From the NCBI GenBank assembly GCA_023213315.1, contig JAKCPI010000438.1:62001-126000 (forward strand): a stretch of 64,000 nucleotides of DNA, read 5' to 3'. Below are positions 27,845 to 38,600 of the stretch, one piece after another. Position 1 is the first letter of the stretch. The number at the start of each line of letters is the position of its first letter. Under the pieces are notes generated by a model. It was not told where the DNA came from. It saw only the letters and a list, made by a program, of their open reading frames with translations, and searched no databases. This stretch comes from Euborellia annulipes. Taxonomy: Eukaryota; Arthropoda; Insecta; Dermaptera; Anisolabididae. Both the position numbers and the translations under genes were made by a program.

Positions 27845-28112
27845 CCTCGGGCCTGGTGTAGGGGTTAGCGTGCTAACCTCGTATACCAAAAGTCGCGGGT
27901 TCGGGCCCCAGGCAGTCCGATGATTTTATTTAAGCCATTCGGAATACCAAATGGCTTAAATAAGAATGCCTGGACCCCCAATATGTATATTAATCAATAA
28001 CGGATATCTTTAAAGTCTTATATGGCCTGAGTTGCCGAAAAGACTGTGTGTATGTGTGAGTGAATGTGAGTGTGAATGAGGAAAAAAGCGTGAGTGTTTA
28101 AAAAAAAAAAAT
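27845..28112 (+). mobile_element. tRNA-derived SINE
   Basis: The head has an A-box-like TGGTGTAGGGGTTAGCG (27854-27870) and B-box GGGTTCGGGCCCC (27897-27909), closed by GCCTGG/CCAGGC as an acceptor-like stem. The body includes an inverted pair TTTAAGCCATT/AATGGCTTAAA and a GTGTGAGTG-rich stretch, then an A-run at 28100-28110. The anticodon arm does not fold well, so this is not a functional tRNA gene. Confidence 0.65.
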
Positions 28113-28608
28113 CGATTATTTTCTTAGAAAACTCAATTTAAAGTTTTTGACACAATTTTTGAAACGGTTATACATAGCTTACAATATTTATTTAAATAAA
28201 AAAGTTATTTAAATCAAGAGTCGCGGGAGCGACTCGTCGCCGAGCATGTGAAAAGCAAAAGAAAGCAAAGAAACTCTTAATACTACCATTTAGTTGATAT
28301 TCCAATAGATTCCAATGGCCCATTGCATTTAGATGGACGAGTCGTCCCTAGACTATATTATCAAGAATGATTTTAAATCCTTAATAAAAGATAGGGACGT
28401 GAAAAAATTTTTTTGAGAAACTTTTCTCTTTCTGGGCGAATATCTCAAAAAGTTTTTAAGATATCGGAGCCAAATTTTTTTTATATTAAACTAGAATAAA
28501 TAAGGATTATTTTGAGCACGAATTCAAAAAAAAATTCCAGTCCCAAAAAGAATGGCAGAGGCTCAAAGTTGAGATTTTGCCGATTTCGGAAGGTCAAAAG
28601 TTAGTCTC

Positions 28609-28616
28609 TTATTTTT

Positions 28617-28648
<32 letters not shown>

Positions 28649-28675
28649 CTTTTTTTTTTCTTTTTTTTTTTTCAT
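28609..28675. repeat. Poly(T) tract with scattered C
   Basis: About 65 bases of almost pure T. On the minus strand it produces a lysine-rich open frame (28563-28799) with no other coding evidence. Confidence 0.8.
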
Positions 28676-29013
28676 TCTTTTCTTCAATTTTCAAATTTTT
28701 AGACAAAGCTACAGGTTTCCCTGCTGGACCGATTTGGATGAAATTTAAAATACAAATAGATACTATCAAAAACCCGATACCTTTGATGTAAAATTTCATT
28801 TTGGATCAAAAGTGACTTTTTGAGAGGTATTCAAAATTTCAAATTTGTCCTATCTTTAACATGGCGAAAAGACAATTTTGACTATTTTGCTCCCTGATGA
28901 CGTCATCTAGGAACATATATATTAATATTAGTAATTTTCATCCCTAATGGAATAAAATTTTTTAGGATGGATCCCTTCAGATAGAAATAGATTAAAGTGA
29001 TAAGAAGAGGTGC

Positions 29014-29808
29014 TACCAACATAACAAAAATAAAAAACCTAAAATTTTATAAATTTTGGTGAAATCCTATGTTTATCGTTTTGAATGGATACTAAACGAT
29101 GTATTTACATTCTACCAACATAACAAAAATAAAAATCCTAAAATTTTATAAAATTTAGGGAAATCCTATGTTTATCGTTTTGAATGGATACCAAACGATG
29201 TATTTACATTCTACCAACATAACAAAAATAAAAAACCTAAAATTTTATAAAATTTAGGGAAATCCTATGTTTATCGTTTTGAATAGATACCAAACGATGT
29301 ATTTACATTTTACCAACATAACAAAAATAAAAAACCTAAAATTTTATAAAATTTGGTGAAATCCTATGTTTATCGTTTTGAATTAATACTAAATGATGTA
29401 TTTACATTCTGCCAACATAACAAAAATAAAAATCCTAAAATTTTATAAAATTTGGTGAAATCCTATGTTTATCGTTTTGAATGGATACTAAACGATGTAT
29501 TTACATTCTACCAACATAACAAAAATAAAAAACCTAAAATTTTATAAAATTTGGTGAAATCCTATGTTTATCGTTTTGAATGGATACTAAACGATGTATT
29601 TACATTCTACCAACATAACAAAAATAAAAATCCTAAAATTTTATAAAATTCAGGGAAATCCTATGTTTATCGTTTTGAATGGATACCAAACGATGTATTT
29701 ACATTCTACCAACATAACAAAAATAAAAAAAACCTAAAATTTTATAAAATTTAGGGAAATCCTATGTTTATCATTTTGAATAGATACCAAACGATGTATT
29801 TATTTTTT
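29014..29808 (+). repeat. Tandem array, 99-bp period, 8 copies
   Basis: The unit start TACCAACATAACAAAAATAA falls at about 29014, 29113, 29212, 29311, 29410, 29509, 29608 and 29707, an exact 99-bp period except for a 2-base gain in the last. Copies differ at scattered sites (AATTTAGGG or AATTTGGTG; ATACCAAAC or ATACTAAAC). These variants alternate rather than grade, which suggests recent block duplication. Confidence 0.9.
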
Positions 29809-29915
29809 ACTGTTTGGAATGCATATTAAAAGATCTATTCATGGGATAACTTAATATTTAATAAACAAAAATTATTAAATAATATTTAAATGTAATATTT
29901 CACAAAAAGAAGTGA

Positions 29916-30200
29916 AATCTCAGCCAAAAACATCGGAGATGCAAAAAGGGGCGCCTCGCATTATTTTTGCCCAGCGTCGAGGTGAAATCAAAAAAATGCG
30001 CCTCGCTTTTCTGATTTATATAAAAGCGAGGATATATGAAACAAATAAAATTCTGTAGGGGTTTTATTTAAGTGAAAATATTTCCTCGCTTTTATATAAA
30101 TCAGAAAAGCGAGGCGCATTTTTTTGATTTCACCTCGACGCTGGGCAAAAATAATGCGAGGCGCCCCCTTTTTGCATCTCCGATGTTTTTGGCTGAGATT
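29916..30200. mobile_element. Foldback element, ~118-bp near-identical arms
   Basis: 29916-30032 and 30083-30200 are inverted repeats that match almost base for base (CAGCCAAAAACATCGGAGAT at the left end). A 50-bp loop separates them. The right arm has an extra C or two in the C-run. GCGAGG/CCTCGC motifs recur inside each arm. No ribozyme-like core is seen. Confidence 0.85.
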
Positions 30201-30361
30201 AAATTTTTCAAAATTTCCTAAGCACAGGGTTACCATAAGTTATTAAGGCCACAGACAGAGGACTTCCGGGGAGGTCTAGGGGTATGGAAATTTTTTTTAA
30301 ATTAGACACTGAAATCTGCGTTTTTAGCTATCCTGAGACGGGAAAAATATCTAACTTGCTT

Positions 30362-30810
30362 TGAGCTTAAAGGGCCTGGGCCCCTCAAAAAAATTTAAAA
30401 AAACGAATTTTTTTAATTGAAATTTTAAGATTTGAGCTTAAAGGACCCGGGCCCCTCAGGAAAAAATTTAAAAAAAACGAATTTTTTTAATTGAAATTTT
30501 AAGATTTGAGCTTAAAGGACCCGGGCCCCTCAGGAAAAAATTTAAAAAAAACGAATTTTTTTTAATTGAAATTTTAAGATTTGAGCTTAAAGGACCCGGG
30601 CCCCTCAGGAAAAAATTTAAAAAAATGATTTTTTTTAATTGAAATTTTAAGATTTGAGCTTGAAGGACCCGGGCCCCTCAGGAAAAAAATTTCAAGAAAA
30701 TGATTTTTTTTTAATTTATATTTTAACCATTGAAATGAATTTTTATTAGAATTTTAAGGTTGGAACGCAAAGGGCCCGGGCCCCGGGGATATAGCCCCCC
30801 CCTGCCCCCC
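30362..30810 (+). repeat. Tandem array, ~74-bp period, 5-6 copies
   Basis: GAGCTTAAAGGACCCGGGCC starts at about 30362, 30434, 30508, 30583 and 30656, with a diverged last unit at about 30760. Each unit then has CCTCAGGAAAAAATTT and AATTGAAATTTTAAGATTT. A related stretch is at 43830-44045. The composite element at 30820 is inserted right after the last unit. Confidence 0.85.
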
Positions 30811-31214
30811 TGTCTGCGGCAGTGGCGAAGCGAGAGGGGGGCAAGGGGGGTCATCATGCCCCGGGCGCTACTCACAAAGGGGGGGCCAAACAAATTCGCA
30901 AAACAAAAAATAATTTTAATGTCCGGGAAAAAAATTTGCGCGTGACGGAAAAATTTGGTTCCGCAAAAAAAATAAAATTTTTACGCAGGAAGGGGAAAAA
31001 ATTCAGCAAAACGTAGCCTCCCTAAAAAAAGGTAAAATTATTTTAACAGCAGGGCAAAAAATTTTACGCAGGCAAGAAAATTTTTGAGTTGGGCCCCCCA
31101 AAAATAATTTCTATATACGCCCCTGTATAATGTTATGGTTTTCGAATGCGGGGGGGGGTATTGTGCCCCGGGCGCGAGTTAAGCTCACTACGCCACTGAT
31201 TAAGAATCTACTTA

Positions 31215-31405
31215 TGTTATCATTAGTAAAATAATTAGATTATCTGTTTAACTTCCAGTTAATTGAGGTCACAGATGTAACAACCTTTGTAATCTTAGCT
31301 GAATTGTACCTGAAGAAGGTCACAGAATGAGTGGCCGAAACGTTGTAATTTTTACAAATAAACCACAGTTAAACCGAAAATCTAATTCTTTTATTAATGA
31401 TAACA
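31215..31405 (+). repeat. Hammerhead-like core in a foldback relic
   Basis: The plus strand reads CTGAAGA (31310-31316), A, GGTC...GGCC stem II, GAAAC (31337-31341), GTT. GTAC before the core can pair with GTA after GTT. Flanking GTTATCATTAGTAAAATAATTAG and its approximate complement at 31380-31405 form weak arms. A fragment of the same family, lacking the core, is at 62455-62530. Confidence 0.5.
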
Positions 31406-33054
31406 ACTGTGAAAGCCTAAACTCCAAAACTAATAAAATTAAAATTTTAAAAAATTTGGTAGTGATTTTATCAAAAATTTTTGGAAAAAATTTGGAAAAA
31501 AATGAATTTGTTACTCTTTTAATTTTTTTTTAATTTAGAAGATTTTATTTTTCAAAAGTAAAAATATATCATTTTTAAAAATAAATGAAATAAAAAAAGA
31601 AATTTTGCCCCCCTCTGCCCCCCCTGTAGGACGCCAGGGGGGGGGCAATGTACCCTTGCCCCCCCCCCCCAGTTCCGGCGCCTATGCGGGGGACAATACC
31701 TTTTTAGCGCCCCCCCCTTCACCATTCGAAAACCATATAATATTATATGTAAAATATACATAATTATTATATTACACTGGCACTAAATTTAAAATATATT
31801 TTCCACAAATCAATTATAATAGAAATAAAAATTATCCAGCAATATTTTGTTTTGCGGACCATTTGGCGCCCATTTGTGAGTAGCGTCCGGGGCATGATAA
31901 CCCCCCTTGCCCTCCTCCCCTCTCGCTACGCCCCTAGCTACTATCTATCTATTAAACACAACACAAGGCATGTGATACATCGTTTCTGGATAAATTTTCA
32001 CGTAGAATAAGAATTTGCGTACGAAATTTTAATATCTCTAATAGTTTTCGATTAATTGATACAAATTCTAAAAATATAAGATTTTTAATTTAACCACTTC
32101 TTAAACATATGACACGGGGAAAATATGGGGGATTTGATGAGGATTAAGAATCTACTTTTGTTATTTTTGTATCTCAATTATTTTTCGAGTTATACTCAAA
32201 AAACGATACAAAATTTGAGAAGGCTTAATATCATTAAACATAAAAGGTAGAAGACATTTAAGATATCGAATAAATTTTGTATTTAATGCAGATAACGAAT
32301 CAATAAACACCAATTTTATATCTTTTTTAGTTTTTAGCAAATTTACGAAAATTCAAGCAAACATAGATGTGACTCTCTCTTATTAAATAGAGCAAACTAG
32401 TAATTGACATAAATGTGTAAGATTCAGGATTTAGTGCTGATTCTAATGCACTATTCACTATTTCTATATATTGAATAGTTTTTTTATTATTTTGAAAAGA
32501 AAAAAATGCATCTGTCAAAATTAATTAAAATCGATTTTTTATTATTTTTAGGACATTCCTTGGCCGAAAATGGATTGTTTTAGTTAGAATATTTTATATT
32601 TTAATTTATTCAATCGATATCAAGCCCTAAATGTGTTTATTTAATTAAAAAACAATAAATTAAAAAATATTGGCGGGAGTTGACATTCGAAGTCGTGAGT
32701 GTCATCAACAAACCCTCATTTTATGTGGGCGTAGCTAAATAGAAAAATTCCTATGGCTTTATAATTAATTCAAGAGACCAGTTTTGCATTTTGCCTCAAA
32801 TCCTTGATTGAATAAGAGAGATTTAGCGATTTTTTGAAAAGCGATCTCGCGCTAGACGAAAGGCTTAGACAAGAGTTACGCGAGTCTCCCTGGCTGGTCT
32901 CTGGGCGCCGATCGAATTGGAAAAAAAATTTGATGCTCTTCCATTAGTTGAAATAATTGTCAAATTGATTGATTTCATCTGTTTATACTCAAATTTTATA
33001 AAATTTTATTCTAAAATCTTATAATGTTGCTAAATTAAGGGATCTTAAAATTTT

Positions 33055-33390
33055 TACTTTCCCTTACCTCTATATACATGTACTTTTTCAGTTTTTTTCG
33101 ATTTTCTCAAAATTCGCTCAAACGATTTTGATTAAAATTCAAAAATCATTTATTTTTTAGATGCTCTTTAAAATGTATATTTTCATTTTGCCCTCAGAAT
33201 TGTTTGAAGCAGACTTTACTCTTGTACTTCATTGGAAAGATAGGAGAAATGGTTTCTATGGTAACAAAATATAAATATTTTTCCATACTTATAAATTTTA
33301 CATCTGGAAAATCGAATGTGCCGTACTGTCGGAAACTAAATACATGTCGACAAAAAAAAATCTGCTGGGCTTGTCACACCATATTTTGTA
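33055..33390 (+). mobile_element. ACTTTCTCTTACC-family element nested in the composite
   Basis: It begins TTTACTTTCCCTTACCTC, skips part of the 5' half, then follows the family from GTACTTTTTCAGTTTTTTTC to ATCTGCTGGGCTTGTCACAC. It is absent from the matching place in the right arm, so it inserted after the palindrome formed. Confidence 0.65.
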
Positions 33391-35183
33391 TACATGTTGT
33401 GGGTTGTTTATAAACAACGAGCTAGTAAAATAAAATTAACAAGTCTCAAAAATTGAAAGCTGAATTTTACGTAAAAAGAGGACATAAAATTTCATCCAAT
33501 TCTGATATGATATGAAATGAAATTTTTTTTTTTAGAGCGCTAATTTAACGAAACCATTGGAGCTAGAAAGCTAGAAATTTTATATACACGTAGGCAAAAA
33601 TTCAGTGAATATAGATCAATGATCCTTTTTACTCTCATCTGATTGGCTAATCGGATGGTGAGATAAAATGAAAAAATAAATGTTTAAATATTAAATTTTA
33701 GCTTCATCTAAGTAATCTCTAGGAAATTCTAAACTCATTACAAAAAATCCGATGCAAATTGAAGAAGCGGTTTGCGAGTTAGAGACATTTGAAGATTCAA
33801 AGTTTTATTTCTTTTCTATTATTTTTTTCAACCTCTTAATTCGAACAAAGGAGGGGCGGAGCCTGCCTCCCCCTCCCCTCCTCTCTGTTTGTTGCTCTTG
33901 ACCAAGGCGCGGCTTCCCCCTTTTCTAAGAAAAAAATAATAAATTAAAATTATATCTTCGGACAGATTAAAAAGAATTTTAAAGACTCGTAGAAAAAAAA
34001 ATTTATTATGATGGTCACACAAATTTCTCTCAACTTTGGCTGTGCTTGTCACACCAGATTTTTTTGATTTTTTTAAACAAGGGACTCGCTCTAAAAAAAA
34101 AAAAAAATTCATTTCATATCATATCAGAATTGGATGAAATTTTATGTCCTCTTGTGACAATATTCTAGTCCTTGTTGTTTTTATCAATTCAGCTTTCAAT
34201 TTTTGAGACTTGTTCATTTTATTTTACCAAATCGTTGTTTATACACAACCCACAACATGTATAAAAAAAATTTCTAAGATCCCTTAATTTAGCAACATTA
34301 TAAGATTTTATAGCCATTTTTAGAATAAAATTTTATAAAATTTGAGTATAAACAGATGAAATCAATCAATTTGACAATTATTTCAACTGATGGAAGAGCA
34401 TCAAATTTTTTTTCCAATTCGATCGGCGCCCAGAGAGCAGCCAGGGAGACTCGCGTAACTCTTGTCTAAGCCTTTCGTCTAGCGCGAGCTTGCTTTTCAA
34501 AAAATCGCTAAATCTCTCTTATTCATTCAAGGATTTGAGGCAAAATGCAAAACTGGTCTCTTGAATTAATTATAAAGCCATAGGAATTTTTCTATTTAGC
34601 TACGCCGACATAAAATGAGGGTTTATTGATGACACTCACGACTTCGAATGTCAACTCCCGCCAATATTTTTTAATTTATTGTTTTTTAATTAAATAAACA
34701 CATTTAGGGCTTGATATCGATTGAATATGTTTAAGAAGTGGTTAAATTAAAAATCTTATATTTTTAGAATTTGTATCAATTAATCGAAAACTATTAGAGA
34801 TATTAAAATTTCGTACGCAAATTCTTATTCTACGTGAAAATTTATCCAGAAACGATGTATCACATGTCTTGTGTTGTGTTTAATAGATAGATAGTAGCTA
34901 GGGGCGTAGCGAGAGGGGAGGAGGGCAAGGGGGGTTATCATGCCCCGGACGCTACTCACAAATGGGCGCCAAATGGTCCGCAAAACAAAATATTGCTGGA
35001 TAATTTTTATTTCTATTATAATTGATTTGTGGAAAATATATTTTAAATTTAGTGCCAGTGTAATATAATAATTATGTATATTTTACATATAATATTATAT
35101 GGTTTTCGAATGGGGAAGGCGGGGCGCTAAAAAGGTATTGTCCCCCGGGCGCGAGTTAAGCTCACTACGCCACTGGTCTGCGG

Positions 35184-35618
35184 CCCTGTATATAAAATAT
35201 AAAGTGGACCATATGTGTGAACATTAGTTTTTGATCCTCCCGCTCTGAGGCGCTGCTGTGCCTATTTTTAAGAAATTGGTCATTTTCATGCGAGTTGACG
35301 GTCTAGGTTGTCTATCATATATATTTGAGTGACTGACAGTGCTGATGAGCTGCTGCTGATCTTTGCTAGGTGCCAGGCTAGTTTTCTCAATCATTTTAAC
35401 TTTGAATACATCTATATACTGTTATAAACTTAAATATTAAATTATTGCTCTTTCGGTTGAGTTGAGTGGTTCGTTCCTTTTGACATTTACCTTGTCGTTA
35501 TTTTGTTGTGTACGTAGTGAGTGAGGGCTGGGTCTCTATAACTTTAACTCACTCACCATGACAACACTCGTTTTAAAGATTCCGTGTCAAGAGAAACAAG
35601 CCGGCGTTTAAATTGTTG
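35184..35618. other. 5' flank and likely 5' UTR of PLC beta
   Basis: Less AT-rich than its surroundings and free of recognised repeats. An in-frame stop (TAA at 35574-35576) lies upstream of the first in-frame ATG at 35619. No TATA box is clear. Confidence 0.5.
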
Positions 35619-38600
35619 ATGAATATGGCTGAGTCGAAATATCAAGGGCCCGCGGTGCAAATTGGCACCATCCAGGTGCCTAAATGCATGCAGGATGGAG
35701 ACAAATTCATTAAGTGGGATGAGGTATTCCATTCTACTTTACACTTGCCTTTTTTTTCTCTTTTTTAACATTATTTTTCTTCATCCCCACCCCCCCATCA
35801 CAATTCTTAAATTTTTTTAACAATTTCAAATTTGGCTTTTTGACATTTCTTTTCAAAAATGCTGAGAGTATCCATTTTAGCCCAGCATAGAAAATTTAAG
35901 TTCCAGGGCTAATTTATTTTCTAATTATTTATTGTGACAATAATTAAATGATCAAATGACATTGTGTGTGACAGGACTCTGGTTTTGGCACCCCGGTCAC
36001 TTTGCGTGTCGATTCCCAAGGATTTTACCTCTACTGGGTTGATCAGAATAAGGTGAGTTTCAGCTTTTTGACATTTTCTAAATTGCCCTGTTCATTGAAC
36101 TATATTTGATTAGAAACAATTTTAATTAAAATTCAACAAATTTTTGTCTAAAGGCATCAAATTTCAATGAACAGGGCTCAAATTTATTATACTCTTAAGA
36201 AGAATATATATTTTTCTAAAAAATAACAATAACATTTTTTGTTAAAAAAAAAAAAAAAATTGTTTCTTTTATAAAAAAATAACTAGAAACGTTCAGTTTA
36301 TTTTTAAAGATTAAATATTTTTAGCATTAAGTTTTTTTTTTTTTTTTTTTTTTTTTTTGAGGATAGGAGTGATCAAAAAATAAATATCAATAGAACTTTC
36401 TCACTTCTTTAGAATTGTTTTTTACTTTTAACAAAAAAAATAAATAAATAAAATACTCAATTAATGGCAAAATTATGAAAAATCTATTTCCTTTTTTTTC
36501 TTTGGAATGTCACCAGTGAAAAATTATTCAATATTCTATCTAAAATTTAGTTATAAATTTTTAAAACACTGCTTTTCTAATCAATCTGTATTTGTTAAAA
36601 TTTCTTAAATTTTCACTATTTCGGCCATTGTTACTTTCTCTTACCTAAATATGTTAAAATATATATAGAGAGAGTACTGTATTCATGTCAAAAATTCGTC
36701 AAAAATGTCGAGATTTTGATGGATATACACGTTTTGAGGTCCCCTGAGTCCAAAAAAGTGGGTCCCGCAAATTGGTCTGTTTGTGTGTCTAATATATCAG
36801 AAACGAAAAGAGCTAGGAGGTTGAAATTTTATATCTGAGTTAGGCACCCCCCTGAGGCGTGAAAATAAGCTTTTGATCAAAATCGGCGGAAAAGTACTAG
36901 TACTTTACTGATGTACTTTTTCAGTTTTTTTCGATTTTCTCAAAATTCGCTCGAACAATTTTGATTAAAATTCAAAAATCAATTATTTTTTCGATGCTCT
37001 ATAAAATGTATATTCTTATTTTGCTCTCAAAATTGTTTGAAGCACACTTTACTCTTGTACTTCAAAGGAAAGATAAAAGAAAAGGTTGCCATGGTAACCT
37101 AAATATAAATATTTTCCCATGTTTATAAATTTTATAACTTGAATTTTAATATATTAGCGGAAACTAAATCGACACAAAAATCTGGTGTGACAAGCACAGA
37201 ACCTTACCTTTGGTAAGAGAAAGTGCTGTACGACCAGTCACACCAGATTTTTTATTTCATATTATTTTAGCTTTGAATTTGTAAGTAGTATTTGTTTTCT
37301 TGTCATGCTTAATATTCCTATTGACATTTCAATATTAAGATTATAATACCAATCAATATTGAGAACAAATGAATAAACCACAAAACCTCACAAGGCCCTC
37401 GGTCTAGGGCCTATAAAAATAAGAGGAAAAAATAAAAAATATAGGCCCATTTAATTTGAATGGATTTTATATTGGAAGTCAATCAATTTATAAGCAAACA
37501 TGCATTAATCAATAGCCTAAATTCACTCATTTTCCCAGTGCGCTATTCAAGTCTCTATCGTATTTTTTACTTTCTCTTACCTATATCTGTCAATATATAG
37601 AGAGAGAAAGCATGTCAAAAATGTCGAGATTTTGATGGATATACAAGTTTTGAGGTCCCCTGAGTGTAAAAAAGTAGCTTTTGCTGTTTGCGTACAATTT
37701 AAAGCATGAAGGAATTGAGGTATGAGGTTGAAATTTTATATTTAATTTAGGCATCCCCCTTAGTCGTGAAAATAAGCTTTAAATCAAATTCGGCCAAAAA
37801 GTACTAGTACTTTACTGATGTACTTTTTGAGTTTTTTTGAATTTTCTCAAAATTCGCTCTATTGATTTTGATTAAAATTCAAAAATCAATTATTTTTTAG
37901 ATGCTCTTTCAAATGTATATTCTCATTTTTCTTTCAAAATTGTTTGAAGACCACTTTACTCCTGTATTTCATAGGAAGGATAGGAGAAATGGTTACCATG
38001 GTAACAAAATATAAATATTTTCCCATGTTCTTGAATTCTAATGTATCATACTGTCGGAAACTAAATATATGTCGACACAACAAATCTGCTATGACAAGCA
38101 CAAGAGACCAAATTTTCAAAATATTTTATATATGTATATATATTTTTTTTAATATCGATTTTTCTTTTGCCTTTTTCTATTAGAATTTTCTTTTCATTTT
38201 GGTTTATAAAGGTAATTTTATTATCTTTCATTTAAGTTCACAAGATTTTAGATGCATAAATTTCAGTATTATATATATAATAACATATATATATATATAT
38301 TATAAACTGATTAAAAAAAATATATTTTCTAGGTAAATTAAATTAAATTTATTTATAATTTTTAACTTCAGTTAATTCTGAATTTTTTTCTTTCTTATAA
38401 CAAATATAAATTTTGACAAAAGACTATATAATTGAATAAAATTATTTAAATGAAGCTTAAAAAAATTAAAATAATAATATTGATAATAACCGTCACCTTT
38501 TCTTGGTTTTTCCGCTTTTGCAATTTCTTTACTTATTAAATTATACATTAAAATTACTTGCAAAATTCTTTCAAATGAAAATAATTATATAGTTAAAAAA

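Larger units (their letters stand above)
30820..35175. mobile_element. 4.36-kb composite palindromic element with 8-bp flanking duplication
   Basis: The left end is CAGTGGCGAAGCGAG and the right end CTCACTACGCCACTG. Both flanks are GTCTGCGG (30812-30819 and 35176-35183). Inside is a broken inverted repeat: left arm segments at about 31600-32110, 32610-33040 and 33390-33540; right arm at about 34085-35150. The left arm has extra DNA at 32110-32610 and an ACTTTCTCTTACC-family copy at 33055-33390. A complete smaller copy of the same end family occupies 30820-31198. No transposase or other protein is recognisable, so it is non-autonomous. Confidence 0.7.

Noticed and set aside
27845..27915. Functional tRNA gene
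   Set aside because: A and B boxes are present but the anticodon arm does not fold; it heads a SINE body with an A-tail.
28563..28799. Lysine-rich 78-codon open frame
   Set aside because: Its core is the complement of a poly(T) tract; no motif, no splice partners.
37934..38183. Open frames on both strands
   Set aside because: They fall in the ACTTTCTCTTACC family; similar frames recur at 33204 and 50196 as translations of the same repeat with frame breaks.
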